Assembly (NCBI GenBank): GCA_021300535.1
Contig: JAJTED010000003.1
Span: 1 to 64,000 of the forward strand
Origin: Planctomycetaceae bacterium
GTDB lineage: Bacteria; Planctomycetota; Planctomycetia; Pirellulales; UBA1268
Direction of reading: 5' to 3'
DNA: 64,000 bases
Shown here: piece by piece, positions 55,812 through 64,000 of the stretch
Layout: every line of letters starts with the position of its first letter
How positions within the stretch are numbered: the stretch's first letter is position 1
Translations under genes and position numbers: made by a program
The notes under the pieces: generated by a model
Databases searched by the model: none
Told to the model about the DNA's origin: nothing
What the model saw: the letters and a program-made list of their open reading frames with translations, nothing else

Positions 55812-57794
55812 TTACCAGCCGAGGGCGGTGCCGAGCTGGTACGTGGCGAAGGCCCCCAGCCAGGCGAGGGCGGTCATGTAGGTGAATGTCACCACCGGCC
55901 ACGCCCAGCTGCCCGTCTCCTTGCCGATCACCACCAGCGTGCTCGCACACTGCGCGCACAGGGCGAAGAACACCATCAGCGACAGGGCGACCGGCACCGT
56001 GAACACCTTGCGGTCGGTGCCGTCCCACGTGGCCGCCTTGAGCCGGCGGACGAGGGCCGTCGCCCCCTCCTCCTCGCCGGGGTCGACGTCGCCGAGGTTG
56101 TAGATCACGCCCAGCGTGCCGAGCACGACCTCGCGGGCCGGAAAGCTCGCCACCGCCGCGCATCCGAGCCGCCAGTCCCAGCCCAGCGGCCTGACCACCG
56201 GCTCGATCAGCCGTCCGGCCCGCCCCAGGAAACTCTGCCGCAGGGCCTCGCCCTGCTGTTCGGCATCCGTCAGCGCGGCCGCCGCGGGCAGGACGGGCTT
56301 GGGATAGCTGCCGAGGGCCCAGATCACCACGCTCATGGCGAGGATCAGCGTGCCGGCGTTCTTGAGGAACGACCAGACGGCCTCCCGCACCCGCTCCGCC
56401 ACCACCGCCGGTCGCGGGCAGCGCCAGCCCGGCAGCTCCATCACGAAGGGCTGCGGCGGCCCGCGGAACACGGTTCGCGACAGGATGCTGGCCACGATGG
56501 CGGCGACGATCACGCCCACCGCGTACATGCCCACGAGCACGACGGCCGGCAGCCGCAGCCACGGCACGCCGACGGCGACGTTCGGGATGAAGGCGCCACA
56601 CAGCAGCAGGTAGACCGGCAGCCGGGCGGAGCAGCTCATCAGTGGCGCGACGAGGATCGTGAGCAGGCGGTCGCGGCGGTTCTCGATCGTGCGGGCGGCC
56701 ATGATGCCGGGGATCGCGCAGGCGAAGCTGGAGAGCAGGGGGATGAACGACTTGCCGCTCAGGCCGGCCCACACCAGCAGCCGGTCCATGAGGAACGCGG
56801 CCCGGGCGAGATAGCCACAGCCTTCCAGGATCGCGATGAACAGGAAGAGCAGGGCGATCTGCGGCACGAACACCACCACCCCGCCGACGCCCGCGAGCAC
56901 GCCATCGACGACGAGCGACCGGAGCGCCCCCGCGGGGAGGCGTGCCTCGGTCCAGGCGGAGACGGTGTCGACGCCGGTGGAGATGAGATCCATCAGGGGC
57001 GCCGCCAGCTGGAAGATCGACGTGAACAGGGCCAGCATCACGGCCACGAACACGAGCGTGCCCCACAGGCGATGCGTGAGCCAGCCGTCGATCCGCTCGT
57101 CGAGCGGCCGCCGGGCCGGTGCCGACCGCTGCACGATGCCTTCGAGGGACCGATCGATCCAGGCATAGCGGGCGATCGCCGCGCGGGCGGCCGGAGGGCG
57201 GGAGCCGTCGATGGCCGCCACGTGCCCGGAAAGATCCGGGGGCGACGGCGGCGGTGCGTGGGCCGCGGCGACGATCGTGTCACCGAGGGCGGCGATGCCT
57301 ATGCCGGTCGGGGCGACGACCCGCACGACGGGGCAGCCGAGCCGGGCGGCGAGCGTGCCAGCGTCGATCGTGATGCCCTTCGTGGCGGCGACGTCGGTGA
57401 GCGTCAGCGCGATGACCGTCGGCAGGCCGAGTTCCAGCGCCTGCCCGGCGAGATACAGGTTGCGGGCGAGGTTGGTGGCATCGACGACGACGATCACACA
57501 GTCGGGTCGCGGCAGGTCCGCCATCCGACCGTGGAGCACGTCGATGGCGACCTGTTCGTCGGGGCTGTGCGCGGTCAGGCTGTAGGTGCCGGGCAGGTCG
57601 ACGAGGTCGATGGTCACGCCTCGATGGGTGAACCGCCCGACCTTTTCCTCGACGGTGACGCCGGGATAGTTGCCGATCCGGGTCGGAATCCCCGCCAAGG
57701 CCGTGAACAGGGTGCTCTTGCCGGTGTTCGGGTTCCCGAGCAGAGCCGCCGTCAGCCGCGGGCGTTCGGAATCGCGGCCGGATTGGAGGACCAT
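55812..57794 (-). CDS. feoB: Ferrous iron transporter FeoB
   Basis: ALLGNPNTGKSTLFTALAGIPTRIGNYPGVTVEEKVG...DLPGTYSLTAHSPDEQVAIDVL...FVPQIALLFLFIAILEGCGYLARAAFLMDRLL. Confidence 0.96.
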   Translation of the reverse strand: MVLQSGRDSERPRLTAALLGNPNTGKSTLFTALAGIPTRIGNYPGVTVEEKVGRFTHRGVTIDLVDLPGTYSLTAHSPDEQVAIDVLHGRMADLPRPDCVIVVVDATNLARNLYLAGQALELGLPTVIALTLTDVAATKGITIDAGTLAARLGCPVVRVVAPTGIGIAALGDTIVAAAHAPPPSPPDLSGHVAAIDGSRPPAARAAIARYAWIDRSLEGIVQRSAPARRPLDERIDGWLTHRLWGTLVFVAVMLALFTSIFQLAAPLMDLISTGVDTVSAWTEARLPAGALRSLVVDGVLAGVGGVVVFVPQIALLFLFIAILEGCGYLARAAFLMDRLLVWAGLSGKSFIPLLSSFACAIPGIMAARTIENRRDRLLTILVAPLMSCSARLPVYLLLCGAFIPNVAVGVPWLRLPAVVLVGMYAVGVIVAAIVASILSRTVFRGPPQPFVMELPGWRCPRPAVVAERVREAVWSFLKNAGTLILAMSVVIWALGSYPKPVLPAAAALTDAEQQGEALRQSFLGRAGRLIEPVVRPLGWDWRLGCAAVASFPAREVVLGTLGVIYNLGDVDPGEEEGATALVRRLKAATWDGTDRKVFTVPVALSLMVFFALCAQCASTLVVIGKETGSWAWPVVTFTYMTALAWLGAFATYQLGTALGW

Positions 57795-57826
57795 GATCGA
57801 CCGGGGGTTCGGTGGCGGGCGGCGGA

Positions 57827-58063
57827 TCAGGGGGTCGCAACCGCGACCCGCGCCGCTTCGCTGTGCCGCAGCGACAGCCGATAGCCGCGGACTTCCACTT
57901 CCAGCGGATCGCCGAGCGGCGCCCGCCCGATCATGCGGACCTCGACGCCCGGTGTCAGGCCCATCTCCAAGAGCCGCAGCGACACCGCGTCATCACCAAC
58001 CACGTCGGTGATGGCCGTGGCATGGCCCGGAGGCAGGCGGTCAAGCGACGCCGGATGGGACAT
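57827..58063 (-). CDS. feoA: Ferrous iron transport protein FeoA
   Basis: MSHPASLDRLPPGHATAITDVVGDDAVSLRLLEMGLTPGVEVRMIGRAPLGDPLEVEVRGYRLSLRHSEAARVAV. Confidence 0.92.
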   Translation of the reverse strand: MSHPASLDRLPPGHATAITDVVGDDAVSLRLLEMGLTPGVEVRMIGRAPLGDPLEVEVRGYRLSLRHSEAARVAVATP

Positions 58064-58098
58064 GGGGTAAGGGAGACGAGCGACCGAGCCCGAAAACA

Positions 58099-58113
58099 TG
58101 AGAACAATTCTCA
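58099..58113. promoter_or_regulatory. Fur-box-like palindrome TGAGAACAATTCTCA upstream of feoA
   Basis: TGAGAA-CAA-TTCTCA perfect dyad ~35 bp upstream of feoA ATG; bioD diverges. Confidence 0.55.
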
Positions 58114-58181
58114 AAACCAACGGAAGTGTAGAACCAAAAGCGTCCTCCGGCAACCGGAACCAGCGACAAGAGAGTGAACCA

Positions 58182-58868
58182 ATGGCCCGCGGCGTGTACG
58201 TGACCGGCACCGATACGGATGTCGGCAAGACTGCCGTGGCCGTGGCGATCCTGCGCCAACTTGCCGGCCAAGGCCATGCGGTGGGCGCCTACAAGCCGGC
58301 GGCCAGCGGGGGTGCTGCCGGAGGGGATGCCGCGGCGTTATGGGCCGCTGCCGGCCGGCCGCTGTCGCTGGAAGCCGTGTGTCCGCAGGTCTTCTCCGCG
58401 GCCATCGCGCCGCACCGCGCCGCCCGCGTGGCAGGCCGCATGGTCGATGAGCGGCTGTTGCGGACGGGATTCGAGCCGTGGCGCGAGGCTGGCGGGATCG
58501 TCGTCGTCGAAGGGGCGGGGGGGCTGTTTTCTCCGCTCGGCGACACGACGCTCAACGTCGATCTCGCCCGCGATCTCGGGCTGCCGTTGGTGGTCGTGGA
58601 CGCCGCGCGGCTGGGGGCGATCGGCCGCACGCTCGGCCTCGTGCGGGCGGCGCGGGCCGAGGGACTCACCGTGGCTGCGGTCGTCCTATCGCAGGTTGCG
58701 GCACTCGCGGGCGCGGCGGACGATCCGACAAGCCCCGCCGGGATCGCCGCGGACAGCCGCGCGGAACTGGCCGCGCGGCTGCCAGGCGTGCCGATCGGCA
58801 TGCTCGCGCACGCGGCCGAGAGGATCACGCCGGCGATCGACTGGGTGAGGCTGGCGTGTCGGCCGTGA
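58182..58868 (+). CDS. bioD: Dethiobiotin synthetase
   Basis: MARGVYVTGTDTDVGKTAVAVAILRQLAGQGHAVGAYKPAASGG...GGIVVVEGAGGLFSPLGDTTLNVDLARDLGLPLVVVDAARLG. Confidence 0.93.
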   Translation: MARGVYVTGTDTDVGKTAVAVAILRQLAGQGHAVGAYKPAASGGAAGGDAAALWAAAGRPLSLEAVCPQVFSAAIAPHRAARVAGRMVDERLLRTGFEPWREAGGIVVVEGAGGLFSPLGDTTLNVDLARDLGLPLVVVDAARLGAIGRTLGLVRAARAEGLTVAAVVLSQVAALAGAADDPTSPAGIAADSRAELAARLPGVPIGMLAHAAERITPAIDWVRLACRP

Positions 58869-61014
58869 TCGGCGGGGCACCGCGGCCGAGATCGAGCTGC
58901 AGCGTTACGCCCCAGCGGCCCGCGGCATCCGGCGTCACGATCCAGTGGGGCATCACGACGACCGACTGATGAACGAGCTCGAAGCCCCCTTCGGACTGGC
59001 TCACCGACTGAATCGGGAACGTCCAGACGCCGGCCTCCGCTCCGTTGGTCGCCGCGGTGAACGTCAGCCGGGCCTGGATGTCGAGCCAGCCGTCCACGAG
59101 CGTCAGGCCGCGGGCCGCCGGCAGGTCGAGATGCGATCCTAGTTCACCGAGCTCCCGCCCCGCCTCGTCGGCGAAGAACCGGCCCGCGGCGGTCGCCGGC
59201 AGGCCGGCGAAGTTGAACTCCACCGCAAGGTGCTGGCGGAAGTCGGCGGGCAGGTCCGTGAGCTGATAGGCGATCTCGAGCGCGGATGATCCCGCCGCCA
59301 TCGTGATCGACTTGGCGAGCGTGAAGGGGATGCCCCAGGCGTTGCCGGTGCGGGTGAGCGTGACGGCGATGCGGTCCGGGCTGCGGTGCACCTCGGCCAC
59401 GTATTCGCCAGCCGCGAAGTCGCCGCGCTCCAGCGTTGCCCCTTCGATGATCGCCTGCGCGGCGACGTCCACGTCCCAGAAATGGTCGACGAGGCTCTTG
59501 CGGCGCCAGCCGTCGTAGCGGACGAGCCGCTCGAGTCCCGCCTGCTTGAACCGCGCCGCCTGCGCGGGGTCGACGATGCTCCGCGCCGCGCCCGGGCCGG
59601 CGAGCACCTGGGCATGATAGGCCTCGGGCCGACGGTCGAGCGTGGCGAGAATGTTGTGCCGCTGGGCGTGGAGGTCGAGCTCGTAGAGCATGCCTCCCTT
59701 GGCCGGCGCGAGCCAGGCATCGAGGGTGTCGCTCGCCAGCCGGATCTCCGGCCGGCCGTCGAAGTCGAAGTCGCCGACGAGGGCGTCGATCCGCGGCCCC
59801 GTCCGCCCTTCCGCCCGGTCGGCGGCCAGGTCGGCGGCGATCAGTTCGTGATACACGGCGTTGCGCAGGTGCGGCAGATAGATGCCGCCGAAGGCGCCGT
59901 GCCAGTAGCTGCAGTTGCACTGGCCGCGGTAGAGCGCGAGCTCCGCGTCGGCCAGCGCCTGCCGGTCGGTCACGCCCGCCTGCCGCAGTCGGTCGAGCCG
60001 GGTGCTCACCGCCATCATCCGGGCGTACATCTCGTTGGCCTCGGGATAGCGGAGGCGAAAGTTCCGCCACGAGCCGCCGCGGATGAAGCGGGCGACGCCG
60101 GCGAGCCGCCGATCTCCCTCGGCAGCCTGGCGGGCCGCGATGCAGGCCAGCTGCGGCTCCGGCGGCAGCACCCATTCCGTCATCTCGCGGTAGCTGCATT
60201 CCGGCAGCCAGACGGTGCCCGCCGGAGACTGGTCGCGGACGACCTCCGACGGGAGGCACATCCGGATCCAGTCGGCGTTGGCCTCGAGCAGCCCGAAGAA
60301 CCGCGTCAGCCAGCCCTCCTCGTAGCAGCTGCGATGGGTGTCGGGCCAGGCGCCGAACTTCTCGCCGTCGTCGCCGAACACGGCCAGTGCGCCCGGCCGT
60401 CGCGTGGCCATGAACCGCAGGTGGTCGATGGCGGCCTCGGGCGCCGCGAACGGGATCACATAACGGAGCCGCTCGCTCACCGGGAACACGGCCAGCGTCG
60501 CGCCATCCCCCTCGGTGAGCCAATGGCGGTCGAGCTGGTCGTCGGCGAGTCCGGCCGCCTTGAAGTGCGCGTCGTCGAGGATCGTCCAGGAGATGCCGGC
60601 CTGGGCGATGTCGCGGGCCATGCCCGGATCCCAGACCCGCTCGGCCACCCACATGCCGGAGACGTTCGCCCCCAGTCGGCGTTCGAGCCAGGCCGCGTAG
60701 CGGGTGATCTGCCCGATGCGGTCGCGGGCCGGCAGCATCGCCAGCACCGGCTCGTAAAAAGCGCCGCCCACGATCTCCAGGCGGCCGGTCGCCGCCAGGG
60801 CCGCCAGCCGGTCGAGGTAGTCGGGATGGTGGCGGTCGAGCCACTCGGCCAACGGGCCGCTGGTGTGCATCGCGATGCGGATGCCGGCGTGCCGCTCCAC
60901 CAGATCGAGGAACGGCCGGTAGCTCTCCTGGTAGGCCCGCTCGATGACGTCGTCGAAGTTGCCGACGGGCTGGTGATCGTGGACCACGAAGACGAGGCGG
61001 ACGGTCGGCGCCAT
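58825..61014 (-). CDS. GH57 glycoside hydrolase (alpha-amylase/4-alpha-glucanotransferase-like)
   Basis: RLVFVVHDHQPVGNFDDVIERAYQESYRPFLDLVERHAGIRIAMHTSGPLAEWLDRHHPDYLDRL...EIVGGAFYEPVLAMLP...GMWVAERVWDPGMARDIAQAGI. Confidence 0.92.
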   Translation of the reverse strand: MAPTVRLVFVVHDHQPVGNFDDVIERAYQESYRPFLDLVERHAGIRIAMHTSGPLAEWLDRHHPDYLDRLAALAATGRLEIVGGAFYEPVLAMLPARDRIGQITRYAAWLERRLGANVSGMWVAERVWDPGMARDIAQAGISWTILDDAHFKAAGLADDQLDRHWLTEGDGATLAVFPVSERLRYVIPFAAPEAAIDHLRFMATRRPGALAVFGDDGEKFGAWPDTHRSCYEEGWLTRFFGLLEANADWIRMCLPSEVVRDQSPAGTVWLPECSYREMTEWVLPPEPQLACIAARQAAEGDRRLAGVARFIRGGSWRNFRLRYPEANEMYARMMAVSTRLDRLRQAGVTDRQALADAELALYRGQCNCSYWHGAFGGIYLPHLRNAVYHELIAADLAADRAEGRTGPRIDALVGDFDFDGRPEIRLASDTLDAWLAPAKGGMLYELDLHAQRHNILATLDRRPEAYHAQVLAGPGAARSIVDPAQAARFKQAGLERLVRYDGWRRKSLVDHFWDVDVAAQAIIEGATLERGDFAAGEYVAEVHRSPDRIAVTLTRTGNAWGIPFTLAKSITMAAGSSALEIAYQLTDLPADFRQHLAVEFNFAGLPATAAGRFFADEAGRELGELGSHLDLPAARGLTLVDGWLDIQARLTFTAATNGAEAGVWTFPIQSVSQSEGGFELVHQSVVVMPHWIVTPDAAGRWGVTLQLDLGRGAPPITADTPASPSRSPA

Positions 61015-61096
61015 GGGGTGTCTCGACGGGCGATGCGGCGGGAAAAGCAGGATTCTCGACCCGCGGCGGGTCGCGCGCCAAACCGGTCGGCGGCCG

Positions 61097-62092
61097 TCAG
61101 GCCTCCCGCAGCCGGCGGGCGGATTCGACCGCCGAGAGCGTCGTGATGTGGCAGCCGGTGCCGAGCTCGAAGCCGGCGAACTGGGCCAGCCGCGGTAGGA
61201 TCTCCAGGTGCCAGTGCCAGGCCGGCGAGACGTCGGCCCCGCGGTGCGGCGCCTGATGGAGCCACCAGTTGTAATCGGCGCCGGGGGCGAGCCGGCCGAG
61301 CCGGTCCACGAACCAACGGGTCAGCTCGGCCACCGCGGCGACGTGCTCCGCTGCCGCCGCGTGAAAAAAGGCCGCGGCTGTCGTCGGCAGGATCCAGGTC
61401 TCGAATGGCTGCCGCGGCGCGGGGGGCACGAGAGCCACCAGGCCGTCCGTTTCGGCGACGACGCGGCCTGCACTGCGGGCGTCCGCGATGAGCCGACCGA
61501 ACGGATCGATCGCCGCCGCCGCGGCCGCCAACTCCGCCGCCACCACCGGCGGCACGAAATCGAGCGCGACGAGCTGGCTATGGAGATGCTCGAGCGAGGC
61601 GCCCGCCCGGGGGCCCGAGTTCTTGAACACCGTGGCCCAGGCGAGGTCGTCCCGCCGGGCGAGATCGGCCAGCCGGCGCTGGCAGAGCATCCACACGTCG
61701 CGCCACGCGGCGGCGTCGAGGGCCAGGATCGACCGCTCGTGAGTCGCCGACTCGATGACCACGTCGTGGACGCCACGGGCAGGCCGATCGGCGGCAGCCG
61801 CGGCGGCTTCCGCGTGCTGCATGACGATGGGATACCCGTTGGCCACGATCCGCGCCCGCCAGGGCAGGGCGGGGTCGGCCGGCGTCCGCAGGCTGTGAGG
61901 CGGCGTGCGGGATTCGTTGCCGGCGCAGAACGGGCACCAGGTCTCGGGGTCACCGCCGCCCGCCGCCAGGTCGGCGTCGTCGGGACGGGCGCTTCGCTGC
62001 GGCGCCACGAATACGTGCCGCCCCGCCAGGGAGTCGTGGTGGACCCGCGGTCCGTGGGGGGCGTGCGGTGGCGGCGGGGGGCGATGGTGCAT
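61097..62092 (-). CDS. galT: Galactose-1-phosphate uridylyltransferase family protein
   Basis: CPFCAGNESRTPP...ARIVANGYPIV...GVHDVVIESATHERS...VFKNSGPRAGASLEHLHSQLVAL...YNWWLHQAPHRG...HWHLEILPR. Confidence 0.88.
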   Translation of the reverse strand: MHHRPPPPPHAPHGPRVHHDSLAGRHVFVAPQRSARPDDADLAAGGGDPETWCPFCAGNESRTPPHSLRTPADPALPWRARIVANGYPIVMQHAEAAAAAADRPARGVHDVVIESATHERSILALDAAAWRDVWMLCQRRLADLARRDDLAWATVFKNSGPRAGASLEHLHSQLVALDFVPPVVAAELAAAAAAIDPFGRLIADARSAGRVVAETDGLVALVPPAPRQPFETWILPTTAAAFFHAAAAEHVAAVAELTRWFVDRLGRLAPGADYNWWLHQAPHRGADVSPAWHWHLEILPRLAQFAGFELGTGCHITTLSAVESARRLREA

Positions 62093-62199
62093 GGGAAACG
62101 CCAGTATGCACCGGGAACCAGCGCCGCACAGTGTGCGTGTTGAACCCCCGCGGTGTGGTCCGTACACTCGTCGTCGCTCAACCAGCGGAGAAAAGCAGC

Positions 62200-62730
62200 A
62201 TGCTCACCGTCGGCGATTCGTTCCCGCAGTTCGCTTGTCAGGCCTGCGTCGGCACCGAGAAGGATGCCACCAAGCGGCTCACCAACGCCGACTTCGCAGG
62301 CAAGTGGGTGGTGTACTTCTTCTATCCGAAGGATTTCACCTTCGTCTGCCCGACGGAGCTGGCCGAGTTCAACAAGCAGCTCAAGGCCTTCGCCGACCGC
62401 GACACGGCCGTCGTGGGCGGCAGCACCGACAACGAGTATTCCCATCTCGCCTGGCGGCGGGCCCATCCCGACCTCACGAACCTCGGCTATCCGCTGATCG
62501 CCGCCCAGAAGCTCTCCGCCGAGTTGGGCATCCTGGAGAAGACGGAGGGCTATTGCCTGCGGGCCACGTTCATCGTCGATCCGCACGGCGTCATCCAGTG
62601 GGTGGACGTCAACCAGGGCCGCGTGGGTCGCAACGTGGCCGAGGTGATCCGCGTGCTCGACGCCCTGCAGAGCGACGAGCTCTGCCCGTGCAACTGGAAG
62701 AAGGGCGACCCGTACGTGAAGGTCGGCTGA
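62200..62730 (+). CDS. Peroxiredoxin (AhpC/TSA family)
   Basis: MLTVGDSFPQFACQACVG...WVVYFFYPKDFTFVCPTELAEFNKQLKAFADRDTAVVGGSTDNEYSHLAWR. Confidence 0.95.
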   Translation: MLTVGDSFPQFACQACVGTEKDATKRLTNADFAGKWVVYFFYPKDFTFVCPTELAEFNKQLKAFADRDTAVVGGSTDNEYSHLAWRRAHPDLTNLGYPLIAAQKLSAELGILEKTEGYCLRATFIVDPHGVIQWVDVNQGRVGRNVAEVIRVLDALQSDELCPCNWKKGDPYVKVG

Positions 62731-62769
62731 CCGCCCGTGCCGTCGGGTGGCGGCGGCCGGGGAGGGCTC

Positions 62770-63141
62770 ATGAGTGCGGGGAAGCGAACCTGGGCGGGCA
62801 AGTTCGGTGACTCGTTCCGCGGGCTGTTTCGCGCGGTCGTCACCGAGTCGAGCTTCGCGGCGCATCTGCCGGCGGCGGCGGCGGCCGTGGCCTGCGGCTG
62901 GTTCTGTCGAATCTCCGCCGGAGAATGGTGTTTCGTCGCCCTCGCGATCGGCGCCGTACTCGCGGCGGAGACCTTCAATTCGTCGATCGAGATGCTCGCC
63001 AAGGCCCTCGACCGCGGCCCCGACGAGCGGATTCGCGACGCCCTCGACATGGCCAGCGGAGCGGTGCTCGTGACGGTGGGTACGGCGATCGTCGTCGGAC
63101 TCGTGATCTTTTGGCCGCGGCTGCTGGCCTTGCTTGGCTGA
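62770..63141 (+). CDS. Diacylglycerol kinase (DgkA family)
   Basis: [30 protein letters not shown]...[50 protein letters not shown]. Confidence 0.9.
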   Translation: MSAGKRTWAGKFGDSFRGLFRAVVTESSFAAHLPAAAAAVACGWFCRISAGEWCFVALAIGAVLAAETFNSSIEMLAKALDRGPDERIRDALDMASGAVLVTVGTAIVVGLVIFWPRLLALLG

Positions 63142-63263
63142 CGCCGCCGCGCGGGCGGCCGACTGCCGTTGACCCGCGCGACGCCGGCGGCGTACGGTGC
63201 CCGTGGTCAGTGGGGCGGCCAGCGCGGAAGCCCCGTTTCCTGCCACCTTTCTGGAGACGTTTC

Positions 63264-63878
63264 ATGGGCAACATCGGCAAACTCGTCGCCGAGGCGATCG
63301 GCACCTTTTGGCTCGTGCTCGGCGGCTGCGGCAGCGCCGTGCTCGCGGCCGCCTGGGCCGCCGACCCGCACCTCGGCATCGGCTTCGTGGGCGTGTCGCT
63401 GGCCTTCGGCCTGACGGTGCTCCTGCCGGGCTACGTCGTCGCCCAAGTGATCGGCGGCATTCTCGGGGCGCTGGTCCTCCACCTGGTCGCCTCGGGGCTG
63501 CCCGGCTTCGATGCCGCCGCCGGTGGCTTCGCCTCCAACGGTTATGGAGCCCATTCGCCGGGCGGCTACTCCTGGCAAAGCTGTTTCATCATCGAGGTCG
63601 TGCTCACGGCCGTGTTCCTGTTCGTGATCCACGGCGCCACCGACCGCAAGGCCGGCAGCGTGATCGCCCCGATCGCGATCGGCCTGTGCCTGACCCTCAT
63701 CCACCTGGTGAGCATCCCCGTCACCAACACCTCGGTGAACCCGGCCCGGAGCACGGCGACGGCCGTGTTCGCCGGCGGCTGGGCGCTCTCCCAGCTGTGG
63801 ATGTTCTGGGTGGCGCCGCTGGTGGGCGGCATCGTGGGCGGCCTGCTCTACAAGGCCGTGGACGATTGCGCCGACTGA
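63264..63878 (+). CDS. aqpZ: Aquaporin Z-like protein lacking the first NPA loop
   Basis: [31 protein letters not shown]...[30 protein letters not shown]...[44 protein letters not shown]; only one NPA box. Confidence 0.88.
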   Translation: MGNIGKLVAEAIGTFWLVLGGCGSAVLAAAWAADPHLGIGFVGVSLAFGLTVLLPGYVVAQVIGGILGALVLHLVASGLPGFDAAAGGFASNGYGAHSPGGYSWQSCFIIEVVLTAVFLFVIHGATDRKAGSVIAPIAIGLCLTLIHLVSIPVTNTSVNPARSTATAVFAGGWALSQLWMFWVAPLVGGIVGGLLYKAVDDCAD

Positions 63879-63920
63879 TCCGGCAGGCGACGTGGGGACG
63901 GCCGGGCCGCCGTCCCCGCG

Positions 63921-64000
63921 TCACTGCGCCCGGATGTCGTAGCAGAGGAGCGCGTCGCCCTCGCGCAGATACAGCCGGCCGTCGGCGATCACCGGGTGGG
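63921..64000 (-). CDS. C-terminus of PQQ/BamB-like beta-propeller protein (runs off right edge)
   Basis: rev. comp. gives ...PPVIADGRLYLREGDALLCYDIRAQ*. Confidence 0.6.
   Translation of the reverse strand, partial: HPVIADGRLYLREGDALLCYDIRAQ

Overview
High-GC (planctomycete-like) chromosomal window. Roughly 0-20 kb and 52-64 kb are ordinary chromosome: NrdJ edge, PfpI, Fur, antiporter/MarR, glycosyltransferases, GroES/GroEL, FeoA/FeoB, BioD, GH57, GalT, peroxiredoxin, DgkA and AqpZ. About 20-52 kb is an accessory island. The main discovery candidate is a chain of co-oriented copies of the last ~18 nt of tRNA-Asn (plus-strand CTCCCCGAGTAGGATTCG). Seven are clear, at 27049, 27981, 31465, 36646, 40414, 41359 and 42281, and two are decayed, at 20571 and 21415. 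Each is followed at a fixed 64-65 bp by a ~20-bp direct-repeat pair in one of three sequence variants. The only complete tRNA-Asn(GUU) in the window lies to the right at 51826-51897 in matching orientation. This layout looks like serial insertion of elements at the tRNA 3' end. Several units are only ~0.93 kb, have no recombinase, and carry just a small MNT/HEPN or DUF4160/DUF2442 toxin-antitoxin-like pair; others carry multi-kb cargo. An integrase C-terminal remnant lies just left of the first clear tag. Other points of note: an H-NOX-like Ser/Thr kinase, a LytS/LytTR cassette next to a 4x ~21-bp-spaced repeat, a sulfide/persulfide module with an operator placed inside its promoter, an aquaporin lacking its first NPA loop, and several truncated pseudogenes. 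All calls come from reading the sequence; no database searches were run.
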